Assembly (NCBI RefSeq): GCF_019565505.1
Contig: NZ_CP067378.1
Location: 124,001-188,000, forward strand
Direction: 5' to 3'
DNA: 64,000 bases
Source: Flavobacterium davisii
GTDB lineage: Bacteria; Bacteroidota; Bacteroidia; Flavobacteriales; Flavobacteriaceae
Below are positions 9,298-18,727 of this stretch, piece by piece. Under the pieces are notes generated by a model. That model did not search any database and was not told the origin of the DNA. It saw only the letters and a program-made list of their open reading frames with translations. The position numbers and the translations under genes were made by a program. The stretch's first letter is position 1, and each line of letters opens with the position of its first letter.

Positions 9298-9747
9298 ATG
9301 ATAAAGTTAAATTTCCCTTCCTATCAATTTCGGTTCAAAAGTAGCGAAAATAAAGTATCTATTTTTGATGAAATCCGTAAAAAGTTTGTTGTTCTTACTC
9401 CTGAAGAATGGGTTAGACAAAATGTAGTTCGCTTTCTATTAGAAGAAAAAAAATATCCCAAATCATGTATTAATGTAGAAAAATTAATTAAAATTAATAA
9501 TTTAAGTAAACGATATGATATTGCTGTTTTTCAACCTAATGGATCTATTTTTTTACTAATAGAATGTAAGGCTCCTGAAGTACAAATTACACAAAAAACA
9601 TTTGATCAAATAGCTCGGTATAATTTGGTATTAAATGCACAGCATTTAATGGTAACAAATGGATTCAACCATTATTTTTGCACAATGGATTTTAAAAATG
9701 AGCAATATGTTTTTTTAAATAAATTACCTGATTACACTCCTTATTGA
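9298..9747 (+). CDS. Stand-alone type I restriction HsdR N-terminal-like protein
   Basis: 149 aa. The central YDIAVFQPNGSIFLLIECKAP carries the PD-(D/E)xK-type nuclease core (D, then ExK) seen at the N terminus of HsdR. An upstream acidic/helical part (PEEWVRQNVVRFLL) also matches the HSDR_N domain. There are no helicase motors and no HsdM/HsdS genes nearby, so it is not a restriction system by itself. In Bacteroidota a small HSDR_N protein beside holA is a familiar arrangement, which suggests a DNA repair or replication role. That is inference. Confidence 0.85.
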   Translation: MIKLNFPSYQFRFKSSENKVSIFDEIRKKFVVLTPEEWVRQNVVRFLLEEKKYPKSCINVEKLIKINNLSKRYDIAVFQPNGSIFLLIECKAPEVQITQKTFDQIARYNLVLNAQHLMVTNGFNHYFCTMDFKNEQYVFLNKLPDYTPY

Positions 9748-9895
9748 TCTTCTTTGATACCCTAAAAGTATATAGTATGTTTTTTATATTTTTTATCCGT
9801 TAATACTTTTTATATCAAAGTCTATTATCACCTTACTTTATTAAAAACTTTTAGTAAAATTTTATTTTTTTTACTCCAATCCCTTTAATTAGACT

Positions 9896-9903
9896 TATTT
9901 TTG
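9896..9903 (+). promoter_or_regulatory. Possible -7 box upstream of glycosyltransferase
   Basis: TATTTTTG matches TAnnTTTG, 65 bp upstream of the start at 9969. No good -33 TTG at the right spacing, so this is tentative. Confidence 0.35.
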
Positions 9904-9968
9904 TGGTCATAAAATATCTTTTTACTTATTATAAAAATTAAAAGCTTATTAAATTAAGCTACTCAAAT

Positions 9969-10970
9969 ATGAAAAAAATTGCTGTAGTCATACTTAATTG
10001 GAATGGACAAAAATTATTAGAACAGTTCCTCCCATCTGTTATTCAGTATTCTCCAGAAGCAACTATATATGTTGCTGACAATAATTCTAATGACAATTCA
10101 ATATCGTTTGTTAAAGAACAATTTCCCCATATTAAAATAATAAAAAACAAAGACAACTTTGGTTATGCAAAAGGATATAATGAAGCATTAAAACATGTTG
10201 AAGAAGACATTTATGCGTTAGTAAACTCCGATATCGAGGTAACTAAAAATTGGTTACAACCTATTGAGAAATTATTTGATGAAAACCCAAAGATTGCGAT
10301 TGCTCAACCGAAAATATTAGATTATAAAAACAAAGTAATGTTTGAATATGCAGGCGCAGCAGGCGGTTTTATAGATCGTTATGGTTTTCCTTTTTGTAGA
10401 GGTAGAATCTTTGAAACCTTAGAACAAGATAATGGTCAATACGATGATGTTATTGATATTTTTTGGGCAACTGGTGCTTGTTTTTTTATACGAAAAGAAA
10501 TATTTAGAGAATTAAATGGATTGGATGCTGATTTTTTTGCACATCAAGAAGAAATTGACTTATGTTGGCGCGCTTTTAACAAAGGATACATGATTAAATA
10601 TTGTGGTTTTTCTACTGTTTATCATGTTGGAGGTGCTACATTAAAGACAGGATCACCAGAAAAAACATTTTTAAATTTCAGAAATTCATTATGGATGATG
10701 ACTAAAAATCTTCCTACCTCTCAATTAATTCCTATTTTATTTGTACGAATGTTATTGGATGGTATGGCTGGAATTAAATTTTTAGTAGAATTAAAACCCA
10801 AACATTTTTGGGCTATTTTAAGGTCTCATTATTATTTTTATACCAATTTTTCTAAACAGTTCAAAAAGAGAAGTACAAATCAAAAGGGAAATTATTATAA
10901 AATAAATTCTATCGTTTATCGTTATTTTATTAAAAATGGCAAAATTTTTGATTATCAATATAAAAATTAA
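9969..10970 (+). CDS. Glycosyltransferase family 2 (rhamnosyltransferase-like)
   Basis: 333 aa with an N-terminal GT-A fold: VVILNWNGQKLL, YVADNNSNDNS, NFGYAKGYNEAL and the metal-site region YALVNSDIEV. The acceptor-site EEIDLCWR lies near residue 195. The C-terminal part is hydrophobic/basic and likely membrane-associated. This subclass (WcaA/RfbF-like) transfers deoxyhexoses to surface glycans or lipids. It sits 6 bp before the OmpA-like lipoprotein gene, so the two are probably co-transcribed. Confidence 0.9.
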   Translation: MKKIAVVILNWNGQKLLEQFLPSVIQYSPEATIYVADNNSNDNSISFVKEQFPHIKIIKNKDNFGYAKGYNEALKHVEEDIYALVNSDIEVTKNWLQPIEKLFDENPKIAIAQPKILDYKNKVMFEYAGAAGGFIDRYGFPFCRGRIFETLEQDNGQYDDVIDIFWATGACFFIRKEIFRELNGLDADFFAHQEEIDLCWRAFNKGYMIKYCGFSTVYHVGGATLKTGSPEKTFLNFRNSLWMMTKNLPTSQLIPILFVRMLLDGMAGIKFLVELKPKHFWAILRSHYYFYTNFSKQFKKRSTNQKGNYYKINSIVYRYFIKNGKIFDYQYKN

Positions 10971-10976
10971 ATTAGA

Positions 10977-11831
10977 ATGAATAAAACATTTTTAACATTA
11001 TCTATTTTAGGTCTTTTAACAACTTCTTGTGTTTCTAAAAAGAAATATGCTGAATTAGAAACTAAAAACAAAGAAACGCAAGACTTGTTAAATACCGCAA
11101 CTATTAAATTAAATTCTTGTTTAGAAGAAAAATCAGGGCTTAACGCGAGTTTAACCGCTTTGCAGAATGAAAATCAAAATTTAAGAAGAAATAATTCTGA
11201 TTTGATTAATAGTTCTAAAGAAATGACTGTTTTAACTCAAAAAGGAGCTCAAAATATAGAAAAAGCGTTAGAGGCAATCAAGGAAAAAGATTTAAAAATT
11301 AATCGTTTACAAGATGCTTTAACTAAAAAAGATTCTGTAACATTGGCTCTTGTTACAAGCTTAAAACGTGAAGTTGGTATAGATGATCCAGACATTAATA
11401 TAAATGTTGAAAAAGGAGTTGTCATGATTTCTATAGCAGATAATTTATTATTTAAATCTGGTAGCTATGATGTAAGTGATAAAGCTAAAGGTGTATTAGC
11501 AAAAGTTGCAAAAGTTGTTAATAGCAAACCTGATTTTGAATGTATGGTAGAAGGTCATACGGATAATTTACCTATCAAAAATAGCGTTTTATTAGACAAT
11601 TGGGATCTTTCTGTAAAAAGAGCGACCTCTATCGTTCGTGTATTAGAAAAAGATTTAGGAGTAAATCCTAAGCAATTAATCCCAGCTGGTAGAAGTTTTC
11701 ACATTCCTTTAGTGGATAATGATACTCCTGAAAATCGTTCTAAAAACAGACGTACTAGAATTATTATCATGCCTAAAATTGATCAATTTTATGAAATGAT
11801 CGAAAAAGAAATGAAAAATTTAAGTAAATAA
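10977..11831 (+). CDS. OmpA-family peptidoglycan-associated lipoprotein
   Basis: 284 aa: lipoprotein signal ending LLTTSC (Cys18), a coiled-coil segment (about 25-120, rich in Lys/Glu/Asn), then an OmpA C-terminal domain (about 140-270). The domain shows the peptidoglycan-contact signature VEGHTDNLPI, DLSVKRATSIVRVLE and NRRTRIII. It likely tethers the outer membrane to the cell wall. It is immediately downstream of the GT2 gene. Confidence 0.92.
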   Translation: MNKTFLTLSILGLLTTSCVSKKKYAELETKNKETQDLLNTATIKLNSCLEEKSGLNASLTALQNENQNLRRNNSDLINSSKEMTVLTQKGAQNIEKALEAIKEKDLKINRLQDALTKKDSVTLALVTSLKREVGIDDPDININVEKGVVMISIADNLLFKSGSYDVSDKAKGVLAKVAKVVNSKPDFECMVEGHTDNLPIKNSVLLDNWDLSVKRATSIVRVLEKDLGVNPKQLIPAGRSFHIPLVDNDTPENRSKNRRTRIIIMPKIDQFYEMIEKEMKNLSK

Positions 11832-11894
11832 TTTTTTAAAAAAATACGATCTTGTTCTTTTTACTTCGTTCAATCATTTTACCTTTCATCAAAG

Positions 11895-12087
11895 TAAGAC
11901 CTGAACGAAGTAAACTAACAAAATAAAAGCAAATTTATTTTTACTTTATTTTTCTCTCAATTCAAGCACGCACTTTCATTTTAATCGCAAAATAGTTTCC
12001 TCTTTCTTCTTCTAAAATTTTACGTGAGCAGGTACCTAACTTTATTGATTTTTTTGTTTCGTAACGAAGCTAATACGAAATCTGAGG
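11895..12087. repeat. Degenerate copy of the MITE-like intergenic repeat
   Basis: Shares CTTTATTTTTCT, CAATTCAAGCACGCACT, ATCGCAAAATAGTTTCCTCT, TTCTTCTTCTAAAATTTTAC and GTGAGCA with the better copies at 19381-19580 and 54006-54202. The right end (GAAGCTAATACGAAATCTGA) is recognisable; the left end is worn. Confidence 0.65.
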
Positions 12088-12104
12088 CAAACAATATCGA
12101 TACG

Positions 12105-12860
12105 TTAACTTATCCATTTTTTAAAATCATTTACTCTTTCACGAGCCACTATTATTTCATCATCTTTGTAAGAAGGCAATACTAACTTTAATCTTGAATT
12201 ACTATGTATTTGAATTTCTTTAATTGATTTTAAGGATACTATAAATTTTCTGGATATGCGATAGAAATCTTCTGGATTAAGCTCATTTTCCAATTGTTCC
12301 AAAGTTCCTTCTATTAAATAATCACGGTTATCTAAAGTATGTAAATAGGTTCCTTTATCTTGACTGTAAAAACATTCTATTTCTTTAATTTCAATTAATT
12401 TTAATTGTTGTCCTATCTTTACTGCAAAACGTTTTTTATATTCTTTTTCAATAGGATTCACTAGCATTCGTTTAATCATATCAAAATCTAGCGAAAGATT
12501 TTGCACCGTTGATGTTCGAGATTTAAATTTATTAACAGCCATTTTTAAATCCTCCTCATCGATAGGTTTTAATAAGTAATCAATACTATTTAATTTAAAA
12601 GCTCGTAAAGCATATTCATCATAAGCTGTTGTAAAAATAACAGCACTTTTTATGTCTATTTCTTCAAAAATTTCAAATGATAATCCGTCAGATAACTGAA
12701 TATCTAAAAAAATCAAATCAGGGTGTATATTATTTTGAAACCAATATCTTGCTTCTTCAACAGAATGTAATGACTGGCTTACAATAAGTCCTAATTTTTC
12801 TACTTTACGTTGCAATAATCGCGCTGATGGCTTTTCATCTTCAATAATGATAACATTCAT
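12105..12860 (-). CDS. LytTR-type response regulator
   Basis: 251 aa: an N-terminal receiver with phospho-acceptor Asp53 in PDLIFLDIQLSDG, acidic pair EDE at 7-9 and the conserved Lys in LLKPIDEEDL, then a LytTR DNA-binding domain from about 140 (IECFYSQDKGTYLHT, FYRISRKFIVSLKSI). Such regulators respond to LytS/7TM sensor kinases. No kinase gene is adjacent, so it is an orphan in this window. The gene is intact. Confidence 0.93.
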   Translation of the reverse strand: MNVIIIEDEKPSARLLQRKVEKLGLIVSQSLHSVEEARYWFQNNIHPDLIFLDIQLSDGLSFEIFEEIDIKSAVIFTTAYDEYALRAFKLNSIDYLLKPIDEEDLKMAVNKFKSRTSTVQNLSLDFDMIKRMLVNPIEKEYKKRFAVKIGQQLKLIEIKEIECFYSQDKGTYLHTLDNRDYLIEGTLEQLENELNPEDFYRISRKFIVSLKSIKEIQIHSNSRLKLVLPSYKDDEIIVARERVNDFKKWIS

Positions 12861-13219
12861 ATATTAGAATATTTATTATTTTTTAACAAACTAAAGGATC
12901 TTACTTTAGCAATGTTATTTTTTTAATCTTATTTAGTAAAATTATAGTAACAAAAATACAGATAACTATAATTAGATAAACTTATATATAAAAAATACTA
13001 ATATAAAAACATATTTCGTTTTTGGATTACTTCCTGATAATATATTTTTATAATAACAAAAAAGGTATTGGTTTATATCATCAAGGAGTAGCTTTATAAT
13101 ATTCAATATTAACATAAAGGTTTTTTATTTATTATAGGATAAAAAAAAACAATTTTAAAATTGTTTGTTGAATATATTTAGAAGTATTTTTGTGATCAAG
13201 GCATTAAATAAAAATTATA
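12861..13219. other. AT-rich divergent intergenic region
   Basis: About 360 bp between the divergent LytTR and yaaA genes. Apart from the promoter box at 13185-13192 I see nothing specific. Confidence 0.45.
13185..13192 (+). promoter_or_regulatory. -7 box of the yaaA promoter
   Basis: TATTTTTG (TAnnTTTG consensus) lies 27 bp before the yaaA start. A TTG at 13161-13163 with a 21-bp spacer can be the -33 element, giving a complete Bacteroidota promoter. Confidence 0.6.
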
Positions 13220-13976
13220 ATGAAAATTATTATATCCCCTGCTAAATCTCTAGATTTTGAAAAAAAATTACCTACTGATAAATTCACTCAATCTTTTTTT
13301 TTAGATAAATCCAAAGAAATAATTGAAGTAGTTAAACAATTATCGCCAAATGATTTATCTAGTTTAATGAAAATATCCCCTGCTTTGGGAGAATTAAATT
13401 GGGAAAGAAATCAACGCTTTAAAATGCCTTTTACTCCTGAAAATGCTCGTCCCGCTGTTTATGCTTTTAATGGTGATGTATACCAAGGTTTAGATGTTTA
13501 TACAATGTCCGATCAAAAAATAGATCTTTTACAAAACAAACTACGTATACTTTCAGGTCAATATGGCTTATTAAAACCATTAGATTTAATTCAACCTTAT
13601 CGCTTAGAAATGGGAACAAAGTTAGCTATTGGTAATAAAAAAATCTTTATGAATATTGGAAAGAAACCTTAACAGAATCACTAAATCAAGAATTAAAAAA
13701 TGATGCTTTTTTTATTAATCTTGCTAGTAATGAATATTCCTCGGCTATTCATCTTAAGAAATTAAATGTTCCTGTTATTACACCCGAATTTAAAGATTAC
13801 AAAAACGGACAATTAAAAATAATTTCTTTTTTGCTAAAAAAGCTCGCGGATTGATGGTTCGTTATATTATTGATCATAATATTGAAACAATTGATGGGAT
13901 AAAAGGGTTTGATTATGAGGGATATTGTTTTGACGAATCGCTTTCTACTAATAATAAATTAGTTTTTACGAGATAA
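13220..13976 (+). CDS. yaaA: Peroxide stress protein YaaA (frameshifted)
   Basis: UPF0246/DUF328 family; limits free iron and DNA damage during peroxide stress. The start [13 protein letters not shown], the GDVYQGLDV motif and [15 protein letters not shown] are in the first frame. [14 protein letters not shown] follows in the second, and [13 protein letters not shown] and [13 protein letters not shown] in the third. Single bases are missing in the A-run at 13637-13643 and the T-run at 13827-13832. Repair gives 252 aa, the family length. Confidence 0.9.
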
Positions 13977-14009
13977 ATTTTATATATTTAAGTCCCTTAC
14001 TAAATAAAG

Positions 14010-14056
14010 AAAAACCTCGTAATTATTCAGTGAAATGAATTAAAACGGGGTTTTTT
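14010..14056 (+). terminator. Intrinsic terminator after yaaA
   Basis: AAAAACCTCG (14010-14019) pairs with CGGGGTTTTT (14046-14055) with one G-U pair, ending in a T-run, 34 bp after the yaaA stop. Confidence 0.65.
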
Positions 14057-14225
14057 ATCAAATAGATTCTTATTTTGAGCTAAGAAATAAAAGAAAACAA
14101 AGTTAATTTTATTTTCAAAGCATCAGATTAAAAGAAATCGGATCATTTTAATTGATAAAATAATAGGAGAAGAAAAAACAAAAAAATTCTTGATTAACAA
14201 CATCTAATTTAATCTAATAGTTAGG

Positions 14226-16253
14226 TTATAGCAACCCATTATATTTTCTCACAAACCACTCAACAGCTAAGAGTAACACTAGTATTATTAATCCATAAAC
14301 CCAGTCTATAAGTGGCGATTTTTTAACTACTTCTTTTTGTATGGGTTTATATTTTTCTACATTTTCTAAATAAAGCATCAGTTGATCTGTGTCTTTAGGA
14401 AGATATAATTTACCTTCGGTATTTTCTGCTAATTGTTTCAATCGGATGATATCGGCATTAACGAATTGTTTTTCTGCATCAAAATATAACATCTGAAATT
14501 TAGCTAAATACTGTGTTCCTGATTGTTTTTCCTTAACTATAAAGTCGTAATTACCTGCTTCTAAATTATCAAAGGCTACTGAAAAATCATTATTACCTTT
14601 TAAAAAATCGTATATTTTGGATTGTTTGGTATCATTATTTTTTAACTGAATGGTAAGCTGTGCATTTTCATCAAACTCGTAATTTTTATTAAAATATTGA
14701 GCTGATATTGTAACGGTTTCACCGGAATTATAAAAGTTTTCATGATTAACTACTAAATTTTTCTTTTTGTTATTAGAAGCTAAGTATTGTATCATTTTAT
14801 CAAAAAAAAGATCAAATTTTTCAAAAGATTTTTCTTTTAAATAACTTTCTAATCGCCATTTCCAAATATTTTCTCCAAATAAAAAGGCATTTCTATTAAT
14901 ACCATTTTCGCTAAAGGCTAATAAAGGACTTTCGCTATCTACCATACGTATACGTGCGGTAAGTAGTACATTGATATTGGATTTTGGAATGATGGTTCCG
15001 AATGGATTTTCTAAGGGAGGAAATTGTTCAAAACCAAAATTATCAATAGAAAAAGAATTAAAATTATGATTAAAATTAGCTGAATAATCTTCCTTTTGGG
15101 CTGATGTTTTAAATTCGAATTGATTATAGTACTGTGATAATAGATTAAAATCAGTATTTAGTCCTGTAATAACAAAAGTGTTAATTTTACGATTTTTATT
15201 TTTTTCTAGAATAGGTTTAAATTCAGAATTGGGCTGATAAAAAAACAAAATACTAAAATCATCTAAGTTCTTAATATCTCTTGGTTTTAATAAAGTTACT
15301 TTTCGTTGTTCATTCGATTCTATTGCTCTTTTGATTGTACTTAAATCGGGATGCACAATCGAGGATATTAAAGCAATTTCTGTGTGTTGATCTATTACTT
15401 CTACAGCAAAATTTTTGACATTATTAAACTTATTTTTTTCATTTTCGGAGGAAGTAATAACCGCTTTATAAGTATGCACTCCTACTTTATCGGCATTTAA
15501 TAAAATAGATAATGTTTCTGATTTTTTATTTGCAGAAAAAGAAATATTTTGTTTGTAAATTGTTTTATCAGAGGTTTGTATAGCCAAATTAGCGGTAACT
15601 GATTTATTTCCCGTATAATTTAAAAATATTTCTACGGGAAACTTATTCTTTAAAAAAGCATATTTATTAGCATTTAATTGATTGATTTTTAAATCTAAAT
15701 ATTCTATTGTATCACCTAAAACTACGGGAAAAACATTCGCATTTTGTTGAATATTAAAAACGTAATCATTTCCTTGTGTTTGATTTCCATCAGTTAATAA
15801 AACTACAGGATGGTTTTGTGTACGATACAATTGTTTTAATTTTTCAAATGCTTTGTAGATATTGGATTGTTTGCCTTTAAAATTAAGTGGTTGATCTGTA
15901 TTGAGATCTTGATCAAAGGAAAATAGTTGTATTTGGTATTTTTCCTGAAGTTTTGAATTTTCAGAAATTTTTTTAGATAATTCTTTTGTTATTTTACTTT
16001 GTTTTAAAAACTCAATTGATTCTGAATTATCAACAACTATGGGTAAAGGAGTTTTCGTTATTTCGTAAGTACTTTTGGTAATAATTGGATTAATTAGTAA
16101 TAATAAAACAAAAAATAGAGACGAAAAACGTAAAAAAGCTAAAAATAATTGAAGACGTGATTTCTTATTAACTTTATATAAATAGTGATAAAAAGCAATT
16201 CCTGCAGAAACTATTATTGCTAAAAGTAAAAGTAAAATTGTCTTTATCGCCAT
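14226..16253 (-). CDS. Large VWA-like membrane protein, Bacteroidota type
   Basis: 675 aa from the ATG at 16253 (MAIKTILLLL); the longer frame would start at TTG 16277. Two N-terminal membrane helices (about 1-50) are followed by PLPIVVDNSESI, which resembles a MIDAS DxSxS and a von Willebrand A fold (HPVVLLTDGNQTQGND). Then come long extracytoplasmic beta-rich regions and one C-terminal helix (WVYGLIILVLLLAVEWFVRKY). This matches the Bacteroidota family of glutamine-amidotransferase/VWA-like membrane proteins of unknown role. It lies downstream of fabG on the same strand. Confidence 0.7.
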   Translation of the reverse strand: MAIKTILLLLLAIIVSAGIAFYHYLYKVNKKSRLQLFLAFLRFSSLFFVLLLLINPIITKSTYEITKTPLPIVVDNSESIEFLKQSKITKELSKKISENSKLQEKYQIQLFSFDQDLNTDQPLNFKGKQSNIYKAFEKLKQLYRTQNHPVVLLTDGNQTQGNDYVFNIQQNANVFPVVLGDTIEYLDLKINQLNANKYAFLKNKFPVEIFLNYTGNKSVTANLAIQTSDKTIYKQNISFSANKKSETLSILLNADKVGVHTYKAVITSSENEKNKFNNVKNFAVEVIDQHTEIALISSIVHPDLSTIKRAIESNEQRKVTLLKPRDIKNLDDFSILFFYQPNSEFKPILEKNKNRKINTFVITGLNTDFNLLSQYYNQFEFKTSAQKEDYSANFNHNFNSFSIDNFGFEQFPPLENPFGTIIPKSNINVLLTARIRMVDSESPLLAFSENGINRNAFLFGENIWKWRLESYLKEKSFEKFDLFFDKMIQYLASNNKKKNLVVNHENFYNSGETVTISAQYFNKNYEFDENAQLTIQLKNNDTKQSKIYDFLKGNNDFSVAFDNLEAGNYDFIVKEKQSGTQYLAKFQMLYFDAEKQFVNADIIRLKQLAENTEGKLYLPKDTDQLMLYLENVEKYKPIQKEVVKKSPLIDWVYGLIILVLLLAVEWFVRKYNGLL

Positions 16254-16371
16254 TTTTTTATAATTAGTAAAAAGCAATTAGTAAAGAGTTAATCATGAAA
16301 ACTTGAACATAATTAGCCCTCTACTAATCAACACGTTAGTATAGTTTTTTTTATAAGACGGAATCTATAAA

Positions 16372-17118
16372 TTAGGTAAGCATTCCTCCATCTACATTCA
16401 ATACTTGTCCTGTAACATAAGCACTCATATCAGAAGCTAAGAATACACAAGCATTCGCAATATCCTCTGGTTTACCACCACGTTTTAAAGGAATTGTATC
16501 TCTCCAACCTTGTACCACGTCTTCATTTAATTTAGCTGTCATTTCTGTTTCTATAAAACCGGGTGCTATGGCATTGCAACGAATATTACGTGATCCTAAC
16601 TCTAATGCAATCGATTTAGTAAATCCAATCATACCTGCTTTAGATGCGGCATAATTGGCCTGACCTGCATTTCCTTTTACCCCTACTACACTACTCATAT
16701 TAATAATAGATCCTACACGGTTTTTTAACATTGTTTTTTGTACCGCTTTGGTCATGTTAAATACTGATTTTAAGTTGATATTTAGTACCGCATCAAAATC
16801 TTCTTCTGACATTCTCATTAATAAATTATCTTTAGTAACTCCTGCATTATTAATCAGAATATCTATAGTTCCAAATTCTGCTAAAACATCATCTACTAAC
16901 TTTTGCGCTTCATTAAAATCGGCTGCATTTGATTTATATCCTTTTGCTTTAACTCCTAAAGCTATCAATTCATTTTCTAACGCTAAAGCACTTTCTGCTG
17001 ATGAACTATAAGTAAAAGCTATATTAGCTCCATTTTTCGCAAATACTTCTGCTATACCTTTACCTATACCACGACTAGCTCCTGTAATAATAGCAATTTT
17101 TCCTTCTAATAATTTCAT
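16372..17118 (-). CDS. fabG: 3-oxoacyl-ACP reductase FabG
   Basis: A 248-aa short-chain dehydrogenase that reduces 3-oxoacyl-ACP with NADPH in fatty-acid elongation. Visible features: the cofactor motif TGASRGIG (12-19), NNAG, the catalytic Ser in INMSSVVG, YAASKAG with catalytic Tyr/Lys, and the C-terminal YVTGQVLNVDGGM. Length and motifs are typical for FabG rather than other SDRs. No acpP or fabF is adjacent, so it is a stand-alone copy here. Confidence 0.93.
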   Translation of the reverse strand: MKLLEGKIAIITGASRGIGKGIAEVFAKNGANIAFTYSSSAESALALENELIALGVKAKGYKSNAADFNEAQKLVDDVLAEFGTIDILINNAGVTKDNLLMRMSEEDFDAVLNINLKSVFNMTKAVQKTMLKNRVGSIINMSSVVGVKGNAGQANYAASKAGMIGFTKSIALELGSRNIRCNAIAPGFIETEMTAKLNEDVVQGWRDTIPLKRGGKPEDIANACVFLASDMSAYVTGQVLNVDGGMLT

Positions 17119-17157
17119 TTTATTTTTTTAATATGTATAACAACTTGTTTGGTCGAA

Positions 17158-17165
17158 CAAATATA
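17158..17165 (-). promoter_or_regulatory. -7 box upstream of fabG
   Basis: On the minus strand TATATTTG, an exact TAnnTTTG match, 40 bp before the fabG start. The -33 element is not obvious. Confidence 0.45.
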
Positions 17166-17278
17166 AAAATACTTTAATATTTTCTATAACATTTTAAATT
17201 TAAAATTAAACCTTTCTATTTTTCATTAGTCCTATAAAGTATATTTATAGCTATTCATCTATTTAAAAATCAAGCCTT

Positions 17279-18472
17279 ATGAAAAAACTAACCTACTTAT
17301 CATTATTAATAATTTTGAATACCGCCTGTCAATCTCGTGATGATTCATATATTCCAATTAATCAAACTTCAGACGAATTTCCTAATATTACAGCTACTTT
17401 TGGTAATAAAATAGATTTAAAAAATCTTTATAATTATGCAAATCAAACAGTACCTGATTATGTTACTAAATTTAATACTGGCACGAATCTTATAACTAAT
17501 AAAGGAGCTACCTTAGGAAGAGTTTTATTTTATGACAAAAATCTTTCATCTAGTAATACTATTTCATGTGCCAACTGTCATCAACAATCTAATGCTTTTG
17601 GTGATACAGAAGTGGCTAGTAAAGGTGTAAACGGTACTACAGATAGACACTCTATGCGACTAGTAAACAATCGTTTTGCCAATGAAACCAAATTTTTCTG
17701 GGATGAACGTGCTTCTAGTCTAGAATTTCAAGTTACGCAACCCATTCGAAATCATACTGAAATGGGATTTAGTGGTACAAACGGAGATTTAGATTTTAAT
17801 AGTTTAATAACTAAATTAAGTGGAATATCTTATTATAAAGAGTTTTTTAAGTTTGTATATGGTTCCGAGGAAATTACAGAAGCAAAAATTCAACTTGCTT
17901 TAGCTCAATTTGTAAAAAGCATTCAATCTTTTGATTCTAAATATGATGTAGGTAGAGCACTTGCAACAAATGATAACCAATCTTTCTCTAATTTTACAGC
18001 TCAAGAAAACACAGGTAAAAATTTATTTCTAACACCTCCTATATTCGATACAACAGGAAACAGAATAAGTGGTGGATTAGGCTGTGCAGGATGTCATGCT
18101 GCTCCTGAATTTGACATAAATCCTAACAGTAGAAATAATGGTATAGCAGGATCTCTTAATGGTGGTCCTGATTTTACTATTACAAAAGCGCCAAGTTTAA
18201 GAGATTTAGTTAAAGCAGATGGTACTCTAAATGGTCCTATGATGCACACAGGAGTTATTACAACATTACAGGCTGCTATTGGTCATTATGGAAATCTAAC
18301 AAATGCTGCTGCAAATAATCCTAATTTAGATAATAAATTAAAACCTAATGGTTTTGGACAACAACTCCACCTCACTTCAACGGAAGTAAATGCTGTTATT
18401 GCTTTTCTAAAAACATTATCTGGTACCGCTCTCTATACGGATCCTAAATGGTCTACTCCTTTTAAATCCTAA
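17279..18472 (+). CDS. Di-heme cytochrome c peroxidase family lipoprotein
   Basis: 397 aa with a lipoprotein signal (LIILNTAC, Cys17) and two c-type heme sites, CANCH (near residue 98) and CAGCH (near residue 263). These lie in the CcpA/MauG-like fold: GRVLFYDKNLSSSNTISC, RHSMRLVNNRF, FFWDERASSLEFQV, and KAPSLRDLV then MHTGVITTLQAAIGHY. It is probably a periplasmic-side enzyme reducing hydrogen peroxide or oxidising a partner protein. The gene is intact and monocistronic, followed by a hairpin at 18675. Confidence 0.92.
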   Translation: MKKLTYLSLLIILNTACQSRDDSYIPINQTSDEFPNITATFGNKIDLKNLYNYANQTVPDYVTKFNTGTNLITNKGATLGRVLFYDKNLSSSNTISCANCHQQSNAFGDTEVASKGVNGTTDRHSMRLVNNRFANETKFFWDERASSLEFQVTQPIRNHTEMGFSGTNGDLDFNSLITKLSGISYYKEFFKFVYGSEEITEAKIQLALAQFVKSIQSFDSKYDVGRALATNDNQSFSNFTAQENTGKNLFLTPPIFDTTGNRISGGLGCAGCHAAPEFDINPNSRNNGIAGSLNGGPDFTITKAPSLRDLVKADGTLNGPMMHTGVITTLQAAIGHYGNLTNAAANNPNLDNKLKPNGFGQQLHLTSTEVNAVIAFLKTLSGTALYTDPKWSTPFKS

Positions 18473-18521
18473 AAATATCGTTAGAAATCGTTCTCTAGTC
18501 ATATTTTTTTGTAAAGGATAA

Positions 18522-18632
18522 TCCCAAATTCCGCATTAAACATCTATTCCGCTTTATTTTTCTTCCAATTTGAGTAAGTACTTGAATTTATTTGAAATTT
18601 TGTTTCACAACGAAGTCTAATTCGGAATCTGG
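18522..18632. repeat. Short (internally deleted) copy of the MITE-like repeat
   Basis: Ends TCCCAAATTCCGCATTAAAC (18522-18541) and GTCTAATTCGGAATCTGG (18615-18632) are the inverted termini of the family. The interior keeps CGCTTTATTTTTCTTC and TTTTGTTTCACAACGAAG but lacks about 90 bp of the full-length copies. Confidence 0.75.
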
Positions 18633-18674
18633 TTATTGTTATTAGACTTCCTGAAGTAAGTATTTGAGAGACAT

Positions 18675-18697
18675 ACTGCCTTTATTAGGAAGGCAGT
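18675..18697. terminator. Hairpin after the cytochrome c peroxidase gene
   Basis: ACTGCCTT (18675-18682) pairs perfectly with AAGGCAGT (18690-18697) across a 7-base loop. It lies between convergent genes and may end transcription from both sides. Confidence 0.55.
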
Positions 18698-18727
18698 TTA
18701 TTGTATTATATAAACGGTTTTGTATTT

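Noticed and set aside
9298..9747. Type I restriction-modification system
   Set aside because: No helicase domain, no HsdM or HsdS anywhere in the window.
14226..16277. Longer start (TTG 16277) for the VWA-like membrane protein
   Set aside because: The ATG at 16253 starts directly at the hydrophobic segment with an A-rich upstream stretch; the TTG start adds eight unsupported residues.
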